Source: Bacteroidaceae bacterium (lineage in GTDB: Bacteria; Bacteroidota; Bacteroidia; Bacteroidales; Bacteroidaceae). Taken from it: a DNA stretch of 52,414 nt. Both the position numbers and the translations under genes were made by a program. The stretch covers positions 1 through 52,414 of the forward strand of contig JAFTYP010000006.1 of the NCBI GenBank assembly GCA_017461345.1, written 5' to 3'. Below the pieces are notes generated by a model. That model was not told where the DNA came from, ran no database searches, and saw only the letters and a program-made list of their open reading frames with translations. This document shows, piece after piece, positions 33,589 to 42,082 of this stretch (position 1 is the stretch's first letter; each line of letters starts with the position of its first letter).

Positions 33589-36500
33589 ATCTTACCACTT
33601 TACGTCCGTTCATTATGTATATGCCTTGCATTGGTTTTCCATAGATGCGTCGGCCACTCAAGTCGTAGATTCCTGTCTTTTCCTGTTGTTTGTTTGTAAG
33701 TATATTGCCGATTCCGTCGGGGTCTTCATTGATGTATGTCCCCTCGTAGTACCAGACAGGCAGATGACGGTTGTCGGGCACGGGATGATAATCCTCGTTG
33801 AGCGTCTGGAACCAGGCTTGTTTTTCGCCCGTCCTGCCGGCATTGAGCAGGTAGCATAACTCGCCGCTTCTTGCACTTTGCTGGTCGGCACTCTTGGCAT
33901 CGTAGGGGATCTCTGCTCCCCAATCGCTGATATAATATGTGTCTTGGAGTATGGCTCGGCTGTTGTTGCGGCAGATGACGTCGCCACCATCCGAACTGAT
34001 GTTCATGTCGCCCATCATCAGACAATTCGAGATGAAACCCGTTGCCGTTGCCCATCCCACAAGACCGCCACAACTGTTGACGTTGCTGCCTTCAATCGAA
34101 CCGGCAAAGATGCAGTCCTGCAACTGAGTGATGTTGGAAGCCTCACTGATGAGACCTGTCAGGCCGCCATGTGTGCCGTCGCCGGAAATCGTGGCGATGA
34201 TGTCGATGTAACTTTGGCAACGGAGCAATGTGCCGCCAAACATTTCGCTGACCATGCCGGCATACTTGCTGTTTGTGCTAATCGTTCCGCGCACAATGAG
34301 GTCCTTCACCGTTCCGGACAAATGCCCGAATAGACCGGCATAGTCGGCTTCGCGAACCAAGGCAATGGTGATGGTGTGCCCGGCTCCGTCGAATGTTCCG
34401 CTGTAAGTCTTGCTGTTGCCTATCATCGTGGCAGGATAACCGGTGAAATCAATATCGTCGCCCAGCACACCGCAGATGCCTGTCTGGCCTTGTTCCACCA
34501 GTTGGGCAAAACTGTTCAGTGCTTCGGCCGAAGCAATAATGTAGTATCCGCGTTCGTCTTTCGGCATACTATTCATGTTCACATAACCGCAGACCTGACA
34601 TGTTCCGTGCTGGAATGTATGTTCGTCCTGCTTGTTGAGCGAGGCATTATTGGTATAGCCGTCGATTGAGGAGTATGGCGTTCCGTCGCAATGCAGGCGG
34701 GAGAAACAATACACAACATTGTGCGTAGTGTCCGGCACGGGCGTAGTGTCCGAGCCAAGCGTTTGTCTCCATGCGGTTGTTCCGGGTTGCTTGTTCTCGA
34801 GTAGGAAACATGCCTCACCATAGATCACCTGGTTTTCTGTCAGCGAAGAGACATCCCCGCAGTCGTTTGCAGCACCCCAATTTCCATAGAAGAAATTGTT
34901 GTGCGAAGTGACATTGCCGCTGTTGCGCGACAAGATGTCGCTGCCTTGTGTGCTGACTGTAAAGTTACTTGTGATAAGGCAGTTGGAGATGCTTGTGCTT
35001 CCACTTGCCCAACCTGATACGCCAGCACAACATTCGGTCTGGCTTCCCTGTATCGAACCACTGATAAGGCACTCCCGAACAACAGTGCCGGCATTAGAGA
35101 TACCCACAATGCCGCCGTGTGTTCCATCGCCCCCAATAGAACTGATAATGTTCACTCGGCTTTGGCAACGCTCAATAGTTGCATTCTCCGTCTGTCCGGC
35201 AATACCGCCTGCATACTTCGCTGAGGTCGTGATGTTGCCGGTTATGGTTAGGTCGTGTATGTAACCAGACAGGTTGCAGAACAAAGCAGCAAAGTCTGCC
35301 GTACGTCTCATGTCAAGTTTGATAGTGTGACCGGCACCATCGAACTCACCTTTATAGTTTGCCCCCGTACCTATCATGACATCCGGATAGGCCGTAAAGT
35401 CAATGTCGTTTTTCAGCACGGCACACAAGGAAATGCTTCCTGTGTTGACCTGCTGTGCGAAGTCTGCCAAGTCTTCAGCCGTAGCAATCTCAATGATTCT
35501 CTTATCTTCCCCCGCACCACTGTTGTTGATAAGGCGGTCGAGGAATTCAATTCTGTTTCCGATGAATTCCTTTAACCAGCCTACCTCGACCTCATACGAA
35601 CCGCCGGCTCGAGGATTAACCTGTACAAGTTGGTCCAATATGGGCCAGCGTATGAAATTAAGGCGCTGTGATTGCATGAGTTCTTGTGCTGTCGAATCGA
35701 TGTATGCTACGAGGCTTTCTGCCGTAATGCCTTGCTTCTCTCGGGCGGTGTTCCACATCGTTGTCATTGAATCGCAAAGCACTTGGTCGGTAAACAGCCT
35801 TTTGACTAAAGCCCTGAAGTTACCTGCTCCGCCATAAGTGAGCGAGAGGAAATTGTCTATATTGCAGGTGGGGAAGTAGCGATGGTCGTTGTCAAAAGCA
35901 ATATCAAAGTCCCATACAGGCCCTACACGAAACAGGTCTTCATTCCGCTCCTTAGTCATATAACAACTCCAGAACGCATCCGGATTGCTGGCAAGTTCTT
36001 CTGTTAAAAAGTATTTGAGGAAACTCTTTTCGTCAAGTCTTGAACGGAAACCCAATTCGGGGTCGGCAAAGTTGGAAGATAGGATTTTGGCTTCCATGAG
36101 ATTGAACTCGCGGCGTATGTATTGAGCTTGTTCCGTTGTTATGTCATCCTCGTTGGGGAACTTGATGGTTATAGGGTTTCCTGCGGCACTGCTAAACCAC
36201 GATACCTCTTGATCTGCATAGCCGTCAAGTTCGAGCAGATAACCTCCCGTCAGTGCTTCGCCTTCGATGTCGGTCGGTTCCATTTCGGTAATGCTGATAC
36301 GATTTTTGTCTAAAGTCAACTGATCGGTCAGTTGATAGCAGCCACGATATTCGCCATTGACGATAACATCTACAGGCTTGCTCCAAGGCACATAGTCGAA
36401 TCCCATGCGACGTGCAATCTCGTAGGCTACGAGATTACGCATCAAAGTTTTGTCGCTGTAGTTGTTGATGAGCGTCCATTTCTTTGCTTTTGCCTTAGAA

Positions 36501-38125
36501 CGCATATCGGAGCCCTTGAACAGCCGCGACGAAGTATCCAATTTTATTCGATAAGGTTTCTTGGGATGTGCCAGCGAAGCATTGCCACGAAGCCGTGTTG
36601 TGCCCGATTCCTCCTGAATTTTTGTTCCATTATCATATATAAATGTAATGGAAGAGACTATGTCGTCAACCTTATTATAAGGGTCGATGTTGTCTTGAGT
36701 ACGAAAGGAGACGGTTGGAAGGTTCGTCAGTTGGTAAAATATACTGTCGTTTCCAATACCTGCATGACCATAGAACTCTACTTCAGCCACATTGCATCGT
36801 GCATCCGAAGGGCCAACATATCGAACATAACGAAAGCCTCTTGAGACATTGACGTCTGCGTAACTTCTCTCACCAATCGTTCCTTCTTTGTCTATGATGT
36901 ATAGGGGAACGGCATCCATAAAGTTTGGATCGTTTGCACCTTCAAAGAGTGCAAGTAGAACGCGCTTCGGTCCGTACCCATCATTGCGTGGCGACCAGCC
37001 AACACGTGTAATGATATGTGGTTCTCCGAGGTCAAGGCCTACCCATGTTTTGCTTCGTTCGTATGATGCAAAGAATGTGGATAGATTGCCATCGAATGCG
37101 TTTGCAGCAGTATTTACCGTTGTGCTGGATTGCCCGGTGGAATAGTCAACACTTTGCTTTGTGCCAATTATAGTTCCGTAAAGGAGTTGGTCTTGTGCAT
37201 TTGCTTTTAGGGTAAAACATTGTATCAGGGCAAATAGTATCAGCGATAGAGCAGTGTTGCTCTTGGTGTGTGTGCTTTCAGTTTCTTGCTTTAGTCCGCA
37301 GAAAGAGCAAAAATGGTCTTCCTCTGAGAGTGGCGAACCACATTCTGCACAGGTTTTCTTCTTGTTTTTGGGCTTGTGATCATGTACCATTTGTGCACTG
37401 ACGATGCCCGTTGGGACAGCCAAGATGGTATAACCCATGAGCATTATTATAGCGCTGAGTATTCGCCCAGGTAATGTTATGGGTGCAATGTCGCCATATC
37501 CTACGGTTGACATCGTAACGATGGCCCAGTATATGCTTGTTGGTATGTCGGTGAATGGCGTGTTGGGAATGTTTCCTTCTACAATATACATGAGTGTTCC
37601 CATGCTGATAACCATGATAAGCATGAAGAGGAAGAATACGGCTATCTTGGGTGCGCTGAAGATAATGGAACGCATGAGGATGTCGCCTTCTTTTAGGAAA
37701 CTGAAGAGTTTGAATACGCGAAATACACGAATAAGGCGGAATGTACGTGCAATCATCAAATAGCGTGCGGGCCCGAAGAACCAGCCTATGTAGAGCGGTA
37801 GTGTGCTTAAGAGGTCAATAATGCCAAAGAAACTCAGGGCATACTTGCGGGGATTTTCGGAACAATAGAGTCTGCACAGGTATTCTATGGTGAAGAAGAA
37901 AGTGAGAATGTATTCGAGGATGGTGAATGCCAACTTGGCTTTTGGCGGGAGAGCCTGCATGCTTTCTATGACGACGAGCAATATGCTTATTACTATGCAC
38001 CACAACAACGCTACATCGAAGGCTTTTCCCAGTGGTGTGTCGCTTTGGAAAATTATGATACGCAACTTCTTTCGAAGTTCGTTATTATCCATTGCTTTCT
38101 GCCATAAGCGTTGTATGGTATTCAT
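33587..38125 (-). CDS. Fusion: voltage-gated-type K+ channel + zinc ribbon + secreted discoidin/CotH/GLUG protein
   Basis: 1512 residues in one frame. Residues 1-250 are a six-helix channel: S4 with regularly spaced arginines (RTFRLIRVFRVF, ~127-138) and the selectivity filter TVGYGD (207-212). Residues 259-277 are a zinc ribbon (CAEC...CSFC), the usual end of this channel type. The next stretch, KSNTALSLILFALIQCFTLK plus ANA (~288-310), is a perfect signal peptide with no Met. Then come a discoidin-like domain (~315-455), a CotH domain (~470-860), two GLUG-repeat regions (~900-1080, ~1210-1400) and the type IX-like tail IYDLSGRRI...GIYIMNGRKVV. No ATG precedes the second part, so the fusion is real in this sequence. 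Six bp behind it lies nagA, upstream in transcription order. Confidence 0.85.
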   Translation of the reverse strand: MNTIQRLWQKAMDNNELRKKLRIIIFQSDTPLGKAFDVALLWCIVISILLVVIESMQALPPKAKLAFTILEYILTFFFTIEYLCRLYCSENPRKYALSFFGIIDLLSTLPLYIGWFFGPARYLMIARTFRLIRVFRVFKLFSFLKEGDILMRSIIFSAPKIAVFFLFMLIMVISMGTLMYIVEGNIPNTPFTDIPTSIYWAIVTMSTVGYGDIAPITLPGRILSAIIMLMGYTILAVPTGIVSAQMVHDHKPKNKKKTCAECGSPLSEEDHFCSFCGLKQETESTHTKSNTALSLILFALIQCFTLKANAQDQLLYGTIIGTKQSVDYSTGQSSTTVNTAANAFDGNLSTFFASYERSKTWVGLDLGEPHIITRVGWSPRNDGYGPKRVLLALFEGANDPNFMDAVPLYIIDKEGTIGERSYADVNVSRGFRYVRYVGPSDARCNVAEVEFYGHAGIGNDSIFYQLTNLPTVSFRTQDNIDPYNKVDDIVSSITFIYDNGTKIQEESGTTRLRGNASLAHPKKPYRIKLDTSSRLFKGSDMRSKAKAKKWTLINNYSDKTLMRNLVAYEIARRMGFDYVPWSKPVDVIVNGEYRGCYQLTDQLTLDKNRISITEMEPTDIEGEALTGGYLLELDGYADQEVSWFSSAAGNPITIKFPNEDDITTEQAQYIRREFNLMEAKILSSNFADPELGFRSRLDEKSFLKYFLTEELASNPDAFWSCYMTKERNEDLFRVGPVWDFDIAFDNDHRYFPTCNIDNFLSLTYGGAGNFRALVKRLFTDQVLCDSMTTMWNTAREKQGITAESLVAYIDSTAQELMQSQRLNFIRWPILDQLVQVNPRAGGSYEVEVGWLKEFIGNRIEFLDRLINNSGAGEDKRIIEIATAEDLADFAQQVNTGSISLCAVLKNDIDFTAYPDVMIGTGANYKGEFDGAGHTIKLDMRRTADFAALFCNLSGYIHDLTITGNITTSAKYAGGIAGQTENATIERCQSRVNIISSIGGDGTHGGIVGISNAGTVVRECLISGSIQGSQTECCAGVSGWASGSTSISNCLITSNFTVSTQGSDILSRNSGNVTSHNNFFYGNWGAANDCGDVSSLTENQVIYGEACFLLENKQPGTTAWRQTLGSDTTPVPDTTHNVVYCFSRLHCDGTPYSSIDGYTNNASLNKQDEHTFQHGTCQVCGYVNMNSMPKDERGYYIIASAEALNSFAQLVEQGQTGICGVLGDDIDFTGYPATMIGNSKTYSGTFDGAGHTITIALVREADYAGLFGHLSGTVKDLIVRGTISTNSKYAGMVSEMFGGTLLRCQSYIDIIATISGDGTHGGLTGLISEASNITQLQDCIFAGSIEGSNVNSCGGLVGWATATGFISNCLMMGDMNISSDGGDVICRNNSRAILQDTYYISDWGAEIPYDAKSADQQSARSGELCYLLNAGRTGEKQAWFQTLNEDYHPVPDNRHLPVWYYEGTYINEDPDGIGNILTNKQQEKTGIYDLSGRRIYGKPMQGIYIMNGRKVVR

Positions 38126-38131
38126 AGTTCG

Positions 38132-39295
38132 TCAGAAAAGTGAGTTTTCAATAATTTTACCCATCTGCCATACGCAGCGCACCTTGAGTTTTTCGTCGAG
38201 GATGAGGACGTCGGCATCCTTGCCTCGTGACAGTGCTCCCTTGCGTCCGGAAACGCCCATGATGTGTGCCGGTGTTTCACTTGCCATGCGCACTGCGTCT
38301 TCCAAGGGTACTTCTGCTTGCTGTACCATTGTGCGAACGAGTCGGTCGGTAGTGGCTATTGAACCTGCCAGGGCACTGCGGTCGGCCAGTTTGCATACGC
38401 CGTCTTCGATGATGACGCGTTCGTCGAAGGCTTTGGCGTCGGGTCCGCTTGCTGCAACGGCTAAGGCGTCTGTGATGACTGCCATGCGTTCTACGCCTTT
38501 AATCTTGTATGCCATTCGCAGGATTGTTGGTGGAACGTGTATGCCGTCGGCAATACATTCGATGGTCATGTCGTCGATGAGATAGACGCTTTCTACTGTG
38601 CCTTCGTATTTGTAGCCCATCTTGTTGTGGAATCCCGGCATGGCGTTGTAGAAGTGTGTGACATGGGTAAAGCCGGCTTCGAAGGCGGCTTTGACATCTT
38701 CGTATTCGGCATTGGTGTGTCCGATGCTGGGCAGGACGCCTTTTTCGGCGCAGTATCTGCCGAACTGCAGTGCGCCGGGAAGTTCGGGGGCTGCGTCCCA
38801 TCGTGTAAGGCAGTCTGAGTGTTCTACGATGGGGATGTATTCGTTGGGGTCGGGATTCTTTATCCAATCGTGTATTTGTGCTCCGGCTTTGTTATGATTG
38901 ATGTAGTGTCCTTCGAGATGAAGGCCGAGGATGGGTGAATCCTTTTCTTTCATCAGTTTGGAACATGTCTCTACTGCTCTTTCTATCATGGGCACGGTGC
39001 TGCTGCTCAGTGTTGGGAAGATGCTGGTGGTTCCGTGTTTTGCATGGGCGGCGACTGCTGTGCGGAATGCGTCTTCGGTGCCTTCCTGGAAGTCTCTTCC
39101 TCCGCCTCCGTGGACGTGCATGTCGATGAATCCGGGTACGACGTACATGCCTTTTGCGTCGACTATATTGGCTCCGATGATGGCGAGGTCGCAGTTTGTG
39201 ACTTCAAGGATTTTTCCATCGCGCAGGATGATGCTGCCGTTTTTGAGCCATCCTTGTGGTGTGAGAATCTTGCCGTTGATGATTTGGGTTAACAT
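38132..39295 (-). CDS. nagA: N-acetylglucosamine-6-phosphate deacetylase
   Basis: 387 residues. Amidohydrolase barrel: PGFIDMHVHGGGGRDF (first metal-site motif), HLEGHYIN (metal-binding Glu; many homologues have HLEGP, so the His is a variant), the later histidines in SIGHTNAEYEDV and HVTHFYNAM, and the catalytic Asp in VITDALAVAASG. It deacetylates GlcNAc-6-phosphate to glucosamine-6-phosphate, linking chitin, mucin or cell-wall amino sugars to glycolysis or, through the neighbour glmM, back to UDP-GlcNAc. Between glmM (57 bp upstream) and the channel fusion (6 bp downstream), same strand. Confidence 0.95.
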   Translation of the reverse strand: MLTQIINGKILTPQGWLKNGSIILRDGKILEVTNCDLAIIGANIVDAKGMYVVPGFIDMHVHGGGGRDFQEGTEDAFRTAVAAHAKHGTTSIFPTLSSSTVPMIERAVETCSKLMKEKDSPILGLHLEGHYINHNKAGAQIHDWIKNPDPNEYIPIVEHSDCLTRWDAAPELPGALQFGRYCAEKGVLPSIGHTNAEYEDVKAAFEAGFTHVTHFYNAMPGFHNKMGYKYEGTVESVYLIDDMTIECIADGIHVPPTILRMAYKIKGVERMAVITDALAVAASGPDAKAFDERVIIEDGVCKLADRSALAGSIATTDRLVRTMVQQAEVPLEDAVRMASETPAHIMGVSGRKGALSRGKDADVLILDEKLKVRCVWQMGKIIENSLF

Positions 39296-39352
39296 GGTAT
39301 GTGTGTTGTTAGTTTGTTGTCTGCGTGTGTGGATGGATTGTTTGGAGTGTGA

Positions 39353-40738
39353 TTAGGCCATGCTGTAGACGACGTCCATGATTTTCTTGCCGATGGCATC
39401 GGCTTCTTCCATTGTGCCGGCTTCGCTATAGACGCGGATGATGGGTTCTGTATTGCTTTTGCGCAGGTGTACCCATTTGTTGGGGAAGTCTATCTTGACG
39501 CCGTCGATGTCGTTCACTTCTTCGTTGGCATACATTTCTTTTACCTTTTTCAGTATTGCGTCTACGTCTGTTTCGGGACTCAGGTCGATGCGGTTCTTTG
39601 CGATGAAGTAGGGTGGGTAGGTGGCACGCAGTTGGCTGGCTGTCATTCCTTGTTTTGCGAGATAGGTGAGGATGAGGGCGATGCCTACAAGGGCGTCGCG
39701 TCCGTAGTGTGCTGCCGGGTAGATGACGCCGCCGTTGCCTTCGCCTCCGATGACTGCGTTTGTTTCTTTCATCTTTGTTACTACGTTGACTTCGCCTACG
39801 GCTGCAGCGTTGTATTCGCAACCGTACTTTTGTGTGACGTCGCGGAGTGCGCGTGTGGAACTGAGGTTGCTGACGGTGTTGCCGGGTGTGTGCTGCAGGA
39901 TGTAGTCGGCCACTGTGACGAGTGTGTATTCTTCGCCGTACATTGTGCCGTCTTCGCAGAAGAGGGCGAGGCGGTCCACGTCGGGGTCGACGACGAATGC
40001 GATGTCGTGCTGGCCTTTTTGCATCAGTGTTTTTATGTCGGCGAGGTTCTTTTCGAGTGGTTCGGGGTTGTGCTGGAAGTCGCCGGTGGGTTCGGTGAAG
40101 AGTCCGGTGACGGTCTTTACGCCGAGTTGTTCGAGCAGTTTGGGCAGGATGACTCCGCCTACGCTATTGACGCTGTCGAAGGCGACGCGGAAGTTTGCCT
40201 TACGGATGGCTTCGGCATCCACGAGGTCGAGTCCGAGCACGAGGTCGATGTGTCTCTGGTCGTAGGTGTTGTCTTCGCGGTAGGAGCCAAGGTGGTCGAC
40301 GTCGGCATACTCGAAGTCTTCGGCTTCGGCGATGCGGAGCACTTCGTTGCCTTCCTCGCTGTTGAGGAATTCGCCTTGTGAGTTGAGCAGTTTCAGGGCG
40401 TTCCACATTCGTGGGTTATGGCTGGCAGTGATGATGATGCCGCCGCAGGCTTCTTCCATTGTGACGGCGATTTCTGTGGTGGGTGTAGTGGCGAGTCCGA
40501 TGTTGACGACGTCGAAACCCATGCCCACAAGTGTGCCGCAGACGATGTCTTTTACCATTGGTCCGGAGATGCGTGCGTCTCTGCCCACTACAATCTTGTT
40601 GCTCTTGGCTGTTGTGGTGCGGCGGATGAGTGTGGCATATGCCGATGTGAACTTCACGATGTCGAGCGGATTGAGCGTATCGCCGGCCCTGCCGCCTATG
40701 GTGCCTCGGATGCCCGAGATGGATTTGATGAGTGTCAT
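39353..40738 (-). CDS. glmM: Phosphoglucosamine mutase
   Basis: 461 residues from ATG 40738 (MTLIKSISGIRGT). A longer frame from 40810 starts outside the conserved region and runs into repeat array F, so it is rejected. Phosphohexomutase signatures: the phosphoserine loop TASHNPRMWNALK (~92-104), the metal loop DPDVDRLAL, the sugar loop GGEGNGGVI and the phosphate-binding SNTEPIIRVYSEA. It converts glucosamine-6-phosphate to glucosamine-1-phosphate for UDP-GlcNAc; the sister activity phosphomannomutase cannot be excluded. Gene order glmM-nagA groups synthesis and recycling of the same intermediate. Confidence 0.92.
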   Translation of the reverse strand: MTLIKSISGIRGTIGGRAGDTLNPLDIVKFTSAYATLIRRTTTAKSNKIVVGRDARISGPMVKDIVCGTLVGMGFDVVNIGLATTPTTEIAVTMEEACGGIIITASHNPRMWNALKLLNSQGEFLNSEEGNEVLRIAEAEDFEYADVDHLGSYREDNTYDQRHIDLVLGLDLVDAEAIRKANFRVAFDSVNSVGGVILPKLLEQLGVKTVTGLFTEPTGDFQHNPEPLEKNLADIKTLMQKGQHDIAFVVDPDVDRLALFCEDGTMYGEEYTLVTVADYILQHTPGNTVSNLSSTRALRDVTQKYGCEYNAAAVGEVNVVTKMKETNAVIGGEGNGGVIYPAAHYGRDALVGIALILTYLAKQGMTASQLRATYPPYFIAKNRIDLSPETDVDAILKKVKEMYANEEVNDIDGVKIDFPNKWVHLRKSNTEPIIRVYSEAGTMEEADAIGKKIMDVVYSMA

Positions 40739-40785
40739 GTCTGATATGTTTTTCTGTGTTTTTTGTTTCCGTTGTTGTCTTCTGT

Positions 40786-40872
40786 CAGATAGGTTAACCA
40801 TTATTGTCAAATAGGTTAACCATTATCGTCGGAAAGGTTAAGCATTATGGCAAGAATGGTTAACCTTTTTTG
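40786..40872. repeat. 22-bp phased array F (four units)
   Basis: Cores at 40792-40799 and 40814-40821 (GGTTAACC), 40836-40843 (GGTTAAGC) and 40858-40865 (GGTTAACC), all 22 bp apart. It ends with six T. Both flanking genes run on the minus strand; the array lies 29 bp past the GH43 stop and 47 bp upstream of glmM. Confidence 0.93.
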
Positions 40873-40901
40873 TGCATGGGTTCAGGGGGCGTCCCGACGC
40901 C

Positions 40902-41876
40902 TTACTGGGGCTTGCCGCCTTCCACGTATGGCCAGCCCTCTTTGTCCCATTTAATTTGGGCGATGAAGAAGGGGCGGCTGTTGCGGTTGCGACTGCCTTC
41001 CACGTGGCAATGGTAGAAGATGTATTCCTTTTTGTCTTTCCCTTTGAATATCTCGCCGCAGTGTCCGGGGCCATAGAAACGGTCGCCCTTGTCGCTGTGC
41101 AGTACGGTGGTGGCGTATCCCTCCTTCATGGGGCGGCCTTCTCTGTCGACGAAAGTGCCGGTCAGTTTCTTGGCTCTGCCCACCTGGAGTTTGTAAGTGT
41201 GGTCAGAATAAAAGCCGGAACTGACGAAGAGGTACCAGTATTTGCCGTGCTTGTGCAGGTAGGCTCCCTCGAACACCTTGGAGCGACCGGGGTTCTGCTC
41301 AACCTTCAAGCCTGCCACATGCTCGTATTTTGCACCCTCCTTCAGGGAGAGTCCGTCCTTGTTCAACTCGATGCGATGTATGCCCCCCACAGAACCGAAG
41401 AAGAGCCACACTTTGCCCGTCTTGGGGTCGGTAACCACTTCCGGGTCGATGGTATCGTGGATGCCCGTCTCTTTGCCGCTGGTCACAATGCCTGCATAGC
41501 GGAACTGGCCCAGAGCAACCTCCTGCAATACGCCGATATTGCTGTCCTCTGCACTATTGTAAAGCGAGATATAGAGATTCCTCTTGCCGCCCTTGAGGGT
41601 AGCCACATCAGGAGCCCAGAAGTGTTTGCTTACGGCTCTCATCTTCTCCCACGAAGCCTCGTCTATAGGTGCCACATCGCTCATGCTCCAATTGAAAAGG
41701 TCGTCGCTGACAATAGAACGCCTCGGATTGGTGGCAACACAATGGTAACGCCCGTCCTCGCCCAACCATACAGTAGGATCCGGCCAGTCGCGAGGCCATA
41801 CAGGGTTCGTAAACTCTTGTGCTAAAGCGAAGCTCGAATGAATCAAAGCCAGTACAAATAAAAGAAAGTAACGCAT
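40902..41876 (-). CDS. Secreted GH43-family glycosidase
   Basis: 324 residues from ATG 41876 (MRYFLLFVLALIHSSFALAQ), which gives a clean signal peptide just inside a promoter box at 41911-41918; a longer frame starts far upstream of it. GH43 residues: WPDPTVWLGEDGRYH (base Asp), DTIDPEVVTDPKTGKVWLFF (modulating Asp) and KVFEGAYLHKHGKYWYLFVS (acid Glu). The FWAPDVATLKGGKRNLYIS segment is also typical. Likely an arabinosidase, xylosidase or arabinanase in the periplasm. It is transcribed away from the GH31 gene, sharing a 206-bp control region. Confidence 0.92.
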   Translation of the reverse strand: MRYFLLFVLALIHSSFALAQEFTNPVWPRDWPDPTVWLGEDGRYHCVATNPRRSIVSDDLFNWSMSDVAPIDEASWEKMRAVSKHFWAPDVATLKGGKRNLYISLYNSAEDSNIGVLQEVALGQFRYAGIVTSGKETGIHDTIDPEVVTDPKTGKVWLFFGSVGGIHRIELNKDGLSLKEGAKYEHVAGLKVEQNPGRSKVFEGAYLHKHGKYWYLFVSSGFYSDHTYKLQVGRAKKLTGTFVDREGRPMKEGYATTVLHSDKGDRFYGPGHCGEIFKGKDKKEYIFYHCHVEGSRNRNSRPFFIAQIKWDKEGWPYVEGGKPQ

Positions 41877-41910
41877 AAACCTATAATCTTCCAAGTGTAT
41901 ATTTGATGCA

Positions 41911-41918
41911 CAAAGGTA
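41911..41918 (-). promoter_or_regulatory. -7 box of the GH43 gene
   Basis: The minus strand reads TACCTTTG, 35 bp before ATG 41876. Confidence 0.65.
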
Positions 41919-42033
41919 AGAGTTTTCCCCGAAATCTACAAACAAAGACACCGAAAAAGAGTGAGCCAAACCCCATCCCAGTACGAAAAATGTATTTAAA
42001 TGCTTTTTTTTTGCGGACAAAAAGAAAAAATAA

Positions 42034-42041
42034 TATCTTTG
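42034..42041 (+). promoter_or_regulatory. -7 box of the GH31 operon
   Basis: TATCTTTG lies 42 bp before ATG 42083. Confidence 0.65.
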
Positions 42042-42082
42042 CAAGCAAAATACCATTAGAAACAAAGATTAAACCATTATCT

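Noticed and set aside
37190-37300. Splitting the channel-CotH frame into two genes
   Set aside because: No stop codon or ATG exists at the join in this sequence. The two-gene reading is kept only as a hypothesis about ancestry or sequencing error.
40739-40810. 24-residue upstream extension of GlmM
   Set aside because: It is encoded partly by repeat array F, and homologues start at MTLIKSISGIRGT.
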